64,000 nucleotides of DNA. It comes from SCGC-AG-212-J23 sp035649175. Its GTDB lineage: Bacteria > Pseudomonadota > Gammaproteobacteria > Burkholderiales > SG8-39. The stretch spans positions 28,262 through 92,261 of the forward strand of contig DASRKB010000243.1 in the NCBI GenBank assembly GCA_035649175.1, written 5' to 3'. The notes below the pieces were generated by a model that saw only the letters and a program-made list of their open reading frames with translations, ran no database searches and was not told the origin of the DNA. This document shows positions 43,810-52,333 of this stretch, piece after piece (the first letter of the stretch is position 1; every line of letters starts with the position of its first letter). The position numbers were made by a program, and so were the translations under genes.

Positions 43810-45459
43810 ATGAAAAGCAAAGTCCGGCCGATTCCCAAGGGCAGGGCCGTCGATCCGAAGGCGCTGGAGGACGTGCGGGCCCTGCTTGGCACCGCGCCGC
43901 GCCGCGCCGACCTACTGATCGAGCACCTGCACAAGATCAACGACCGCTTCGGCCATCTGCCCTCGGCGCACCTTGCAGCGCTCGCGCAGGAGATGCGCCT
44001 CGCGCTCGCGGAAGTCTACGAGGTCGCGACCTTCTACCATCACTTCGAGGTCGTGAAAGAGGGAGGAGCTCCACCTCCCAGGCTCACCGTGCGGGTCTGC
44101 GACTCGATTGCCTGCGAGCTCGCAGGCGCGGACGAGCTCCTGAAGAAGCTTTCCTTTGGAAAGGACGTTCGAGTTGTTCCTGCGCCGTGCGTGGGGCGTT
44201 GCGAGGTAGCACCGGCGGTGATCGTGGGGCAGCAGCCGGTCGGCAATGCCACCGTTGAAGTCGTCCGCGAGAAGGTGCGCAGGGGCGAAAGCGGACCCGA
44301 CAAGCCGAAGTACATCGACCTCGATCAGTACAAGAAGCTGGGCGGCTACCGGCTGCTCCGAGACTGTCTCGGGGGCAAGCGCTCGCGCGAAGACGTGACC
44401 AAGATCATGGAGGACTCGGGCTTGCGCGGGCTGGGCGGCGCCGGCTTCCCTGCGGGGCGCAAGTGGCGCCTCGTGGCCGCCGAGCCGGCGCCGCGCCTCA
44501 TGGCGGTCAACATCGACGAGGGCGAGCCTGGCACCTTCAAGGACCGCTGGTACCTTGAGCGCGATCCGCACCGCTTCCTGGAGGGGATGCTGGTCGCGGC
44601 CTGGTGCGCGGGCGTGGCCGAGATCTGGATCTACCTGCGCGACGAGTACGCGGGCTGCCGGGCTCTTCTCGAAAAAGAGCTTTCTCTCTTGAAGAAGAAT
44701 CCGCCGTGCCCCATGCCGCCCATCCACCTGCGCCGGGGGGCCGGCGCCTATATCTGCGGCGAGGAGTCGGCGATGATTGAGTCGATCGAGGGCAAGCGCG
44801 GCATGCCGCGTCTGCGTCCGCCTTACGTCGCTCAGGTGGGGCTTTTCGGCCGGCCGACCCTCGAGCACAACATGGAGACGGTTTACTGGGTGCGCGAGAT
44901 CGTCGAGAAGGGGCCGCAGTGGTTCGCCGCGGAGGGAAGGAACGGCCGCAAGGGGCTGCGCTCGTTCTCGGTTTCCGGAAGGGTCAAGAAGCCCGGCGTG
45001 CATCTCGCGCCGGCGGGCATCACCGTCAAGGAGCTGATCGACGAGTATTGCGGGGGGATGCTGGACGGGCACGAGTTCTATGCCTACCTGCCGGGCGGTG
45101 CTTCCGGCGGGATCCTTCCCGCGGCCAAGGGCGACATTCCGCTTGACTTCGATACCTTGCAGCCTCACGGATGCTTCATCGGATCGGCTGCGATTGTCGT
45201 TCTCTCGACCAAAGATCGAGCGAGTCGCGCGGCGGTGAATCTGATGAAGTTCTTCCACGACGAGTCCTGCGGCAAGTGCACGCCGTGCCGCGTGGGCACG
45301 GGCAAGGCGGTCGAGCTCATGGAAGCGCCCAGATGGAACCAGCCCCTCCTGCAGGAGCTCTCACAGGTGATGATGGACGCCTCGATCTGCGGCCTGGGGC
45401 AGGCCGCGCCGAATCCGGCCCTGTGCGTAATGAAGTATTTTCCGCATGAGGTGACGTGA
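43810..45459 (+). CDS. NAD-dependent formate dehydrogenase, beta subunit (NuoE-NuoF fusion)
   Basis: 549 residues. Residues 1-160 are a NuoE/FdsG-like thioredoxin fold with the 2Fe-2S cysteines in VRVCDSIACELAG and PAPCVGRCEV. Residues 170-549 are NuoF/FdsB-like: GLRGLGGAGFPAGRKW (FMN/NADH), ICGEESAMIESIEG, and the 4Fe-4S motif ESCGKCTPCRVGT. Electrons pass from the alpha subunit to NAD+. The fused form matches the two-subunit soluble enzymes of the Methylobacterium FDH1 type rather than FdsGBA with separate FdsG. Followed by the alpha gene with a TGATG overlap. Confidence 0.93.
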   Translation: MKSKVRPIPKGRAVDPKALEDVRALLGTAPRRADLLIEHLHKINDRFGHLPSAHLAALAQEMRLALAEVYEVATFYHHFEVVKEGGAPPPRLTVRVCDSIACELAGADELLKKLSFGKDVRVVPAPCVGRCEVAPAVIVGQQPVGNATVEVVREKVRRGESGPDKPKYIDLDQYKKLGGYRLLRDCLGGKRSREDVTKIMEDSGLRGLGGAGFPAGRKWRLVAAEPAPRLMAVNIDEGEPGTFKDRWYLERDPHRFLEGMLVAAWCAGVAEIWIYLRDEYAGCRALLEKELSLLKKNPPCPMPPIHLRRGAGAYICGEESAMIESIEGKRGMPRLRPPYVAQVGLFGRPTLEHNMETVYWVREIVEKGPQWFAAEGRNGRKGLRSFSVSGRVKKPGVHLAPAGITVKELIDEYCGGMLDGHEFYAYLPGGASGGILPAAKGDIPLDFDTLQPHGCFIGSAAIVVLSTKDRASRAAVNLMKFFHDESCGKCTPCRVGTGKAVELMEAPRWNQPLLQELSQVMMDASICGLGQAAPNPALCVMKYFPHEVT

Positions 45460-48263
45460 TGGAAAGAGTCACGAACCAGCAGCTCGCGATGATGCCGATC
45501 GAGTTCAAGCTGAACGGCCAGACCGTGGTCGGCCGGCCCGACGAACCGATCATTCGCACCGCGAAGAAGCACGGCGTCGAGATCCCGCACCTGTGCCACG
45601 GCGGCAACCAAAGGTCGGATGGCAACTGTCGCGCCTGCGTGGTCGAGATCAAGGGCGAGCGCACGCTCGCCCCCTCGTGCTGTCGCTTCCCGTCGCCGGG
45701 CATGGAAGTCACCACCAACTCGCCCCGCGCGCTCGCCTCGCAGAAGATGGTGCTCGAGCTCCTGCTCTCCGACATGCCGTCGAAGCAGTACACGCTCGAC
45801 AACAAGCTCAACCAGTGGGCGAAGCAGATGGGAGTGCGCGAAGCGCGATTTGCCAAGCGCCCCTCCATCAAACCGGACCTTTCTCATCCCGCCATCGCCG
45901 TCAACCTCGACGCCTGCATCCAGTGCACGCGCTGCGTGCGTGCTTGCCGCGAGGTGCAGGTGAACGACGTGATTGGCTACGCCGGCCGCGGCGACCGCTC
46001 GAAGATCGTGTTCGACTTCGACGACCCGATGGGCGAGTCGACCTGCGTCGCCTGCGGGGAATGCGTACAGGCCTGCCCTACGGGGGCGCTTGCGCCGGCG
46101 CGCGGCGTCGCGATGCAGGAAGCCGACAAGACGGTGGACTCGGTGTGCCCGTTCTGCGGCGTCGGGTGCCTGCTTACCTACCACGTCAAGGACAACCGGA
46201 TCCTGTTCGTGAACGGCAAGGACGGCCCGGCGAACCAGAACCGTCTTTGCGTGAAGGGCCGCTACGGGTTCGACTACGCGCACCATCCGCATCGGCTGAC
46301 GAAGCCGCTCGTCAGGAGGCCCGGGATGGCGAAATCGGCGAACTTCAAGGTCGACCCTGGCAACTGGTCCGAAGTGTTCCGCGAGGCCGCCTGGGAGGAG
46401 GCCCTCGAGCTAGCGGCGAGGGGCCTGGCGAAGATCCGGGACGAGGACCGGTATGCGCTCGCGGGCTTCGGCTCCGCCAAGGGCTCGAACGAGGAGGCAT
46501 ACCTCTTCCAGAAGCTGGTACGCACCGGCTTCGGCACGAACAACGTGGACCACTGCACGCGGCTTTGCCACGCGTCATCGGTGGCCGCGCTGCTGGAGGG
46601 CGTCGGCTCGGGCGCGGTGTCGAACCAGGTGAACGACGTGCTGCGCGCGGAAGTGGTGTTCCTCATCGGCGCGAATCCGACCTCGAACCATCCGGTGGCC
46701 GCGACGTGGATGAAGAACGCCGCCGAGCGTGGCGTCAAGCTCATCGTCGCCGACCCGCGGCGCACCGACCTCGAGCGCCACGCCACGTACTTCCTGCAGT
46801 TCAAGCCCGACACCGACGTCGCGCTCCTGAACGCGATGATCCACACGATCATCGACGAAGGCCTGGTGAATGAAGCCTTCGTCAAGGATCGAACCTCGGG
46901 CTATGAAGCGCTGAAGGAGAACTCGAAAGGCTTCTCGCCCGAGGCGATGGCGCCGGTATGCGGCATCCCGGCGAAGACCATCCGCGAGGTGGCACGGCTC
47001 TTTGCGACCTCGAAGGGCTCGATGATCCTCTGGGGCATGGGCATCAGCCAGCACGTGCATGGCACCGACAACGCCCGCTGCCTGATCGCGCTCACGCTCA
47101 TGACCGGCCAAATCGGCCGGCCAGGCACGGGGCTGCATCCGCTACGCGGCCAGAACAACGTGCAGGGGGCCTCGGACTCGGGCCTGATCCCGATGATGTA
47201 CCCCGACTACCAGCGGGTGAACACTGACGAGGCGAACCTGCGCTTCGAGAAGTTCTGGGGCAAGCCGCTCGACAAGAAGCCCGGGCTGACCGTGGTCGAG
47301 ATCATGAACGCCGCCTACGACGGGAAGATCCGCGGCATGTACGTCATGGGGGAGAACCCGGCAATGTCCGACCCCGACCTCGAGCATGCGCGCGCCGCGA
47401 TGGCGAAGCTCGAGCACCTCGTCGTTCAAGATATTTTTTTGACGGAAACGGCATACCTAGCCGATGTCGTTCTCCCGGCGACCGCGTGGCCGGAGAAGGA
47501 CGGTACCGTCACCAACACCGACCGTATGGTGCAGCTCGGCCGCAAGGCGCTGCAGCCGCCGGGCGAGGCGCGAGAAGACCTGTGGATCATCGTCCAGCTC
47601 GCCAGGGGCATGGGGCTCGATTGGAAATATGAAAAGGCAAAGGATGTCTTCGACGAGATGCGCGGCTGCATGGACTCGATCAAGGGCATCACCTGGGAGC
47701 GCCTGGAGCGCGACTCCTCTGTGACCTACCCCTGCGAGACCGAGGGCGATCCGGGGCAGCCGGTGGTGTTCCAGACGCACTTCCCGACCGCGACCGGCCG
47801 GGGCAGGTTCGTGCCGGCGGACCTCATTCCGGCCGCGGAGCGGCCCGATCGGGACTACCCTATGGTGCTCATCACGGGCCGGCAGCTCGAGCACTGGCAC
47901 ACCGGGGCCATGACGCGGCGATCGGGCGTGCTGGACGCGATTGAGCCCGAGCCGGTGGCGTCGCTGCATCCGCTGGATCTCGATGATTTGGGTGCGAAAG
48001 CGGGCGACATCGTCACGGTGGAGTCCCGCCGCGGCAAGATCTCGCTTTTCGCCCGCGCGGATGCCGGCACCCCCCGCGGGGCGGTATTCATTCCGTTCGC
48101 CTTCTACGAGGCAGCGGCCAACCTCCTTACCAATGCGGTGCTCGACCCCTTCGGCAAGATCCCCGAGTTCAAGTACTGCGCGGTGCGGGTGAGTCGGGGC
48201 GGGGCGCGCCCGGGCGACCCGGGATACGGCAAAGGACGTACACTGGCCGAGCTGGGCGGCTAG
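45459..48263 (+). CDS. fdhF: Formate dehydrogenase alpha subunit (Mo/W-bis-pyranopterin, Fe-S)
   Basis: 934 residues. N-terminal NuoG-like 2Fe-2S domain (CHGGNQRSDGNCRAC...C), two ferredoxin clusters (CIQCTRCVRACREV and CVACGECVQACPTGA), then the catalytic domain with 4Fe-4S CPFCGVGCLL and the metal-ligand region VDHCTRLCHASSVAAL, in which Cys rather than selenocysteine serves as ligand. The C-terminal molydopterin-binding domain holds TGRQLEHWHTGAMTRRS. Oxidises formate to CO2 in the cytosol. Mo or W cannot be decided. No fdhD/fdsC sulfurtransferase or fdsD is nearby, so maturation factors are elsewhere. Confidence 0.94.
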   Translation: MERVTNQQLAMMPIEFKLNGQTVVGRPDEPIIRTAKKHGVEIPHLCHGGNQRSDGNCRACVVEIKGERTLAPSCCRFPSPGMEVTTNSPRALASQKMVLELLLSDMPSKQYTLDNKLNQWAKQMGVREARFAKRPSIKPDLSHPAIAVNLDACIQCTRCVRACREVQVNDVIGYAGRGDRSKIVFDFDDPMGESTCVACGECVQACPTGALAPARGVAMQEADKTVDSVCPFCGVGCLLTYHVKDNRILFVNGKDGPANQNRLCVKGRYGFDYAHHPHRLTKPLVRRPGMAKSANFKVDPGNWSEVFREAAWEEALELAARGLAKIRDEDRYALAGFGSAKGSNEEAYLFQKLVRTGFGTNNVDHCTRLCHASSVAALLEGVGSGAVSNQVNDVLRAEVVFLIGANPTSNHPVAATWMKNAAERGVKLIVADPRRTDLERHATYFLQFKPDTDVALLNAMIHTIIDEGLVNEAFVKDRTSGYEALKENSKGFSPEAMAPVCGIPAKTIREVARLFATSKGSMILWGMGISQHVHGTDNARCLIALTLMTGQIGRPGTGLHPLRGQNNVQGASDSGLIPMMYPDYQRVNTDEANLRFEKFWGKPLDKKPGLTVVEIMNAAYDGKIRGMYVMGENPAMSDPDLEHARAAMAKLEHLVVQDIFLTETAYLADVVLPATAWPEKDGTVTNTDRMVQLGRKALQPPGEAREDLWIIVQLARGMGLDWKYEKAKDVFDEMRGCMDSIKGITWERLERDSSVTYPCETEGDPGQPVVFQTHFPTATGRGRFVPADLIPAAERPDRDYPMVLITGRQLEHWHTGAMTRRSGVLDAIEPEPVASLHPLDLDDLGAKAGDIVTVESRRGKISLFARADAGTPRGAVFIPFAFYEAAANLLTNAVLDPFGKIPEFKYCAVRVSRGGARPGDPGYGKGRTLAELGG

Positions 48264-48265
48264 GC

Positions 48266-48570
48266 GCCGGGCAGAAAGATGTCGCGGCCGGGCTCCCCGA
48301 GGAGCTTGGGCTGCCCCTCGTCTAACCGCGAAGTGATCGACCAGCTCGCCGACCGCAGCGCCTCTCGACCGACGAGGATGCGCGCGTCGCCGCCATGAGA
48401 TCCGGGTGAACGACCAGGCGCATGGAGCGATCATGCGTCGGCATTTCCAGCTGGACTGGACGATGCCGGAGCACTACGAGGTCGTTCTCAATACCCAGCG
48501 CGTCAGCGTGGCGGAGTGCATCGCCGAGATGCTCGCGTTCGTCGAAGTCGCCTGCGCTGCGCGACGTTTC
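48266..48570 (+). pseudogene. Degraded cytidylate kinase-like (AAK6-type) gene
   Basis: No intact gene fills 48264-48682, but broken pieces of one protein family appear in order. Frame 1 of the remnant: GQKDVAAGLPEELGLPLV, then a stop (TAA at 48320 or so). Immediately after, another frame: NREVIDQLADRS. After a gap, GTG 48406 opens HGAIMRRHFQLDWTMPEHY followed by EVVLNTQRVSVAECIAEML. Intact relatives (about 220 residues) have KDVA..LAEELGL, H/NEVID.LA.R and, near the C-terminus, H...FG.DW.DP..YDLVLNT.R.SV. Nucleotide-binding and middle parts are missing and frames differ, so it is a pseudogene. The last fragment's frame runs on to 48645 through the fhs promoter. Confidence 0.72.
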
Positions 48571-48612
48571 GTACCGCACGCATCCTGGCAGCGAGGTGCG
48601 GCCCCGCTTCCA

Positions 48613-48655
48613 TTGACTTCCGTCAAGGCCGCGTCCGCGGCCTGACTTGCAGAAT
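48613..48655 (+). promoter_or_regulatory. Crp/Fnr-type site and -10 of fhs (site B)
   Basis: TTGAC-TTCC-GTCAA (48613-48626) with -10 hexamer CAGAAT at 48650-48655, again 37 bases after the palindrome start. Predicted start near 48662; the fhs ATG is at 48683 with GGGAG at 48671-48675. Confidence 0.72.
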
Positions 48656-48682
48656 CGCGGCTTCCATCACGGGAGCTCACCA

Positions 48683-50353
48683 ATGCCGTCGGACATCGAA
48701 ATCGCCCAGGCTGCGAAGCTGCAGCGCATCAGCTCCGTCGCCAAGGAGAAACTGGGGATTGGAGAGGAGCACCTGGAGCCCTATGGACATTACAAGGCGA
48801 AGGTCTCGCTCAAGTACCTTGACACCCTGAAGTCCAAGACGGACGGGAAGCTGGTCCTCGTGACGGCGATCAGCCCCACGCCGGCGGGGGAAGGGAAGAC
48901 CACGACTACCGTAGGGCTGGGCGATGCACTGAATCACATCGGCAAGAAGGCGATGATCTGCTTACGGGAGCCCTCACTGGGTCCGGTGTTCGGGGTGAAG
49001 GGGGGCGCGGCGGGCGGCGGCTACGCGCAGATCGTGCCGATGGAGGACATCAACCTCCACTTCACCGGGGACTTCGGCGCGATCCAGCTCGCGAACAACC
49101 TGCTCGCGGCGATGATCGACAACCACATCAACCACGGCAACGAGCTCGCCATCGACCCGCGGCGCATCCAGTGGCGCCGGGTGCTGGACATGAACGACCG
49201 GGCCCTGCGCGACATCGTCATCGCGCTCGGGGGCACGGCGAACGGCTTCCCGCGCCAGGATGGCTTCGATATCGTGGTGGCTTCCGAGGTGATGGCCATC
49301 TTCTGCCTTGCCACGTCCCTCGACGATTTGAAGAACAGACTGGGCAACATCGTCGTGGGATATACGCGCGATCAGAAGCCGGTCAAGGCGCGTGATCTCC
49401 AGGCGCACGGCGCGATGACGGTGCTGCTGAAGGATGCCCTCGCCCCCAACCTCGTGCAGACACTCGAGAACAATCCCGCGTTCGTGCACGGGGGACCTTT
49501 CGCGAATATCGCGCACGGCTGTAATTCCGTGCTCGCCACGCAAAGTGCACTCAAGCTTGCGGACTACGTGGTGACAGAGGCCGGCTTCGGCGCCGACCTC
49601 GGCGCCGAGAAGTTCCTCGATATCAAGTGCCGCAAGACCGGCCTCAAGCCGAGCGCCGCGGTGATCGTCGCCACCATGCGTGCGCTCAAGTACCACGGCG
49701 GCGTGGACGTCAAGGAGGTGAGCAAGGAGAACCTCGCCGCGCTCGAGAAGGGTATCGTCAACCTCGAGCGTCACGTCGAGAACGTGTCCAAGGTCTACGG
49801 CATCCCCTGTGTGGTGTCGATCAACCGGTTCACCTTCGACACCGATGCGGAGCTGAAGCTCGTGTCGGAGCGTATGAGGAAGCTCGGGGCGCAGGTGGTG
49901 ACGGCCACCCACTGGGGCGACGGCGGCAAGGGCGCGGCCGAGCTCGCGAGGATCGTGGTGGGCCTGTGCGAGCAGCCCTCGAAGCCGACCTTCGTGTACG
50001 ACGACAGCGACCCCCTGTGGGAGAAGATCACGAAGATCGCGAAGAAGGTGTACCGCGCTTCCGAGGTGACCGCCGACGCGAAGGTGCGCGCGCAGATCAA
50101 GAAGCTACAGGAGGACGGCTACGGGCACTTCCCGGTGTGCGTGGCCAAGACCCAGTCCTCCTTTTCCACCGATGCCGCGCTGCGCGGGGCGCCCTCGAAC
50201 CACAGCGTCAACATCCGGGAGGTGCGCCTCGCTGCCGGCGCGGAGTTCGTGGTCATGATCTGCGGCGACATCATGACCATGCCGGGGCTGCCGAAGGTGC
50301 CCTCGGCCGCCAAGATCGACCTGGTGGATGGAAAAGTCGTCGGCCTGTTCTAA
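48683..50353 (+). CDS. fhs: Formate-tetrahydrofolate ligase
   Basis: 556 residues, the family's usual length. Makes 10-formyl-THF from formate, THF and ATP. The P-loop-like motif is TPAGEGKTTTTVGLGDAL, followed by REPSLGPVFGVKGGAAGGGYAQ, DINLHFTGDFGAI and NGFPRQDGFDI; the C-terminal MTMPGLPKVPSAAKIDL is conserved. ATG 48683 has GGGAG seven bases upstream. Placed here it gives formate an assimilatory or purine/formyl outlet beside oxidation by the dehydrogenase. Confidence 0.97.
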   Translation: MPSDIEIAQAAKLQRISSVAKEKLGIGEEHLEPYGHYKAKVSLKYLDTLKSKTDGKLVLVTAISPTPAGEGKTTTTVGLGDALNHIGKKAMICLREPSLGPVFGVKGGAAGGGYAQIVPMEDINLHFTGDFGAIQLANNLLAAMIDNHINHGNELAIDPRRIQWRRVLDMNDRALRDIVIALGGTANGFPRQDGFDIVVASEVMAIFCLATSLDDLKNRLGNIVVGYTRDQKPVKARDLQAHGAMTVLLKDALAPNLVQTLENNPAFVHGGPFANIAHGCNSVLATQSALKLADYVVTEAGFGADLGAEKFLDIKCRKTGLKPSAAVIVATMRALKYHGGVDVKEVSKENLAALEKGIVNLERHVENVSKVYGIPCVVSINRFTFDTDAELKLVSERMRKLGAQVVTATHWGDGGKGAAELARIVVGLCEQPSKPTFVYDDSDPLWEKITKIAKKVYRASEVTADAKVRAQIKKLQEDGYGHFPVCVAKTQSSFSTDAALRGAPSNHSVNIREVRLAAGAEFVVMICGDIMTMPGLPKVPSAAKIDLVDGKVVGLF

Positions 50354-50379
50354 AGGGAACGGAAGAAGCGTGCTTCGCT

Positions 50380-50399
50380 GTCCCTGCGAAGGCGGGGAC
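50380..50399 (+). terminator. Hairpin after fhs, possible terminator
   Basis: GTCCCTGC, loop GAAG, GCGGGGAC (8 base pairs with one G-U), then a T-rich but interrupted tail TGTGTTGTTCTTGTT. It lies between fhs and convergent terC. The form GTCCC-GCGAAGGC-GGGGAC also resembles dispersed palindromes common in GC-rich proteobacteria. Confidence 0.45.
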
Positions 50400-50455
50400 C
50401 TGTGTTGTTCTTGTTAGGAAAAGAATGGGCCCGCGACTGAACCATTCGGGGGCGA

Positions 50456-51208
50456 CTATTTCGGATTTTTCCTGGCCGCGGCGGACTTCGGGCGGCCGGT
50501 GAGCACCTTGTTCGCTCGCATGCGCAGGTTGAGCATCTCGACGCCGACCGAGAACGCCATCGCGAAGTAGATGTAGCCCTTGGGCACGTGGAAGTCGAGG
50601 CCGTCGGCCACCAGGGCCATGCCGATCATGACGAGGAAGGAAAGGGCGAGCATCTTGACCGTCGGATGCCGCGACACGAAGCGGCCGATCGGCCCGGCCG
50701 CTACCATCATGAGCGCCACGGAGGTCACGACCGCCGCCACCATGATGGGGATCTCGTTGACCATGCCGACCGCGGTGATGATCGAGTCAAGCGAGAACAC
50801 GAGATCGATGATGATGATCTGCACGAGGATGCCGGCGAAGGTCGAGGCCATGCGCCGCTCCTCGTGGTCTTCCTCGCCCTCCATCAGGTCGTGGATCTCC
50901 CCGGTCGCCTTCCAGATGAGGAACAGCCCCCCGGCGAGGAGGATGAGGTCGCGCCCCGAGATCGCCTCGCGCATGATTATGAACAGCGGCGCGGTGAGCC
51001 CCACCATCCATGAGAGCAGCAGCAGCAGCGCGATTCGCATGAACATCGCCAGGCCGAGCCCGAGCCGGCGCATGAACTCCCGCCGCTGCGGCGGCAGCCG
51101 GTCCACCAGGATCGAGATGAAGACGATGTTGTCGATGCCGAGCACGAGCTCGAGCGCTGTCAGCGTCAGGAATGCGATCCAGGCCTGGGGGTCGAGGAGC
51201 AGCTCCAC
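50456..51208 (-). CDS. TerC family integral membrane protein
   Basis: 250 residues, GTG start, about seven membrane helices. The two acidic signatures ALELVLGIDNIVFISIL and IDLVFSLDSIITAVGMVNEIP are intact. Related to TerC, Alx and MeeF-type proteins, which move metal ions such as Mn2+ and Ca2+ or protect against metal stress. TACAAT ends 6 bases before the GTG with no ribosome site. Divergent from the cation antiporter gene, within the oxalate/formate island. Confidence 0.92.
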   Translation of the reverse strand: MELLLDPQAWIAFLTLTALELVLGIDNIVFISILVDRLPPQRREFMRRLGLGLAMFMRIALLLLLSWMVGLTAPLFIIMREAISGRDLILLAGGLFLIWKATGEIHDLMEGEEDHEERRMASTFAGILVQIIIIDLVFSLDSIITAVGMVNEIPIMVAAVVTSVALMMVAAGPIGRFVSRHPTVKMLALSFLVMIGMALVADGLDFHVPKGYIYFAMAFSVGVEMLNLRMRANKVLTGRPKSAAARKNPK

Positions 51209-51214
51209 GCGGCA

Positions 51215-51224
51215 ATTGTAGAAT
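51215..51224. promoter_or_regulatory. Overlapping divergent -10 boxes of terC and the cation antiporter
   Basis: Minus-strand TACAAT (51220-51215) serves terC; plus-strand TAGAAT (51219-51224) would serve the antiporter, whose ATG at 51254 is preceded by GGGGGGAGAAG. The two boxes share two bases, so only one direction could be opened at a time. Confidence 0.4.
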
Positions 51225-51253
51225 CTCCGGCTTTCGGGGGGAGAAGAACAAGC

Positions 51254-52252
51254 ATGGAAACGCTAGGCGGCGCAATCTTCGTGTTCCTCGTCAGCGCGGC
51301 GTTCGTCATCGCGGGCGGCGTCGGCCTCGCGCGCTTCGGCGACGACATCGCCGACGTGACGGGCTGGGGCAAGCTCTGGGTGGGGACGCTGCTCGTCGGC
51401 ATCGGCACCTCCCTGCCCGAGGTGGTGGTCAACGTCTCGGCGGTGTGGCTGGAGAAGAACCCCGGCCTCGCGCTGGGCAACGTGTTCGGCGCCGACATGA
51501 TCAACGTGTTCGTGCTGGCGGTGGTGGCCATGGTGTTCGGCGTGCACAACCTCTTCGGCAAGCAGGGCCGCGACACGGAGATCCTCATCCTCGCGGGGCT
51601 GGTGCTGGTCGCGATGGCGATCTTCTTCGGCTCCTTCGGCGATATCAAGCTCGTCGGCTGGACGAGCGTGGGCGCGGTCCTGATCGGCGTCGCGTACGTC
51701 TACGGCATGCGCCTGGTGTACAAGGCCGGCCAGACCGACATGGACCTGGAGGACATCCAGGCGCCCACGACCGCCAGCGCCCGCAAGGCCTGGACCGGCT
51801 TCATCACCTCGGCCGCGGTGGTGATCGTCGCCGGCCGCTTTCTCGCCGGCAGCGCCGACGCGATCGCCGAGGCCTCGGGCATCAGCGCGAGCTTCATCGG
51901 CGTGCTGCTCGTCTCCATCGTGACCACCCTGCCCGAGGGCTCCGTGACCGTCGCCGCGAGCCTGCGCCGCTCCTACGGCATCGCCATGGGCAACGTGTAC
52001 GGCAGCTGCGCCTTCAATGTCACCATCATCGCCATCGCCGACCTCTTCTACACGGAGGGTCCGCTGCTGCGCGCCATGGAGGGCGCGCATTTCGCCGCGG
52101 CGATCGCCGCCCTGACGCTGATGGCGATGGGCTACTGGGTGTTCCGGCTGGTCCACTCGCACACGCTGCCCCAGGCCCGTCTCATCACCACCGTGATCCC
52201 GGTCTTCTACGTGGGCGCGCTTTTCGTCGTTTATATGCTCGGCCAGCGCTGA
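51254..52252 (+). CDS. Ca2+/cation antiporter, CaCA superfamily (YrbG-like)
   Basis: 332 residues and about ten helices in two inverted halves. The alpha repeats are TLLVGIGTSLPEVVVNVSA with GNVFGADMINV, and LLVSIVTTLPEGSVTVAA with GNVYGSCAFNV. These bind Ca2+ in exchange for Na+ or H+. The location between fhs and the TctC-type transporter suggests expulsion of Ca2+ taken up or met when calcium oxalate is consumed; that is inference. Confidence 0.92.
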   Translation: METLGGAIFVFLVSAAFVIAGGVGLARFGDDIADVTGWGKLWVGTLLVGIGTSLPEVVVNVSAVWLEKNPGLALGNVFGADMINVFVLAVVAMVFGVHNLFGKQGRDTEILILAGLVLVAMAIFFGSFGDIKLVGWTSVGAVLIGVAYVYGMRLVYKAGQTDMDLEDIQAPTTASARKAWTGFITSAAVVIVAGRFLAGSADAIAEASGISASFIGVLLVSIVTTLPEGSVTVAASLRRSYGIAMGNVYGSCAFNVTIIAIADLFYTEGPLLRAMEGAHFAAAIAALTLMAMGYWVFRLVHSHTLPQARLITTVIPVFYVGALFVVYMLGQR

Positions 52253-52262
52253 GCGCCGGTTC

Positions 52263-52305
52263 TTGACTGTGGTCAAGGCCCCCGGTTTGGAGTCACAATC
52301 ACAAT
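52263..52305 (+). promoter_or_regulatory. Crp/Fnr-type site and -10 of tctC (site C)
   Basis: TTGAC-TGTG-GTCAA (52263-52276), extended to CTTGAC...GTCAAG, and -10 hexamer CACAAT at 52300-52305, 37 bases after the palindrome start. Predicted start near 52312; the tctC ATG is at 52334 with GAGGAGG at 52321-52327. Confidence 0.75.
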
Positions 52306-52333
52306 CTGTCGTCACACAACGAGGAGGATGGTC

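Noticed and set aside
48322..48579. Minus-strand 85-codon open frame between fdh and fhs
   Set aside because: The plus-strand fragments there match a known family in order; the minus frame is their shadow.
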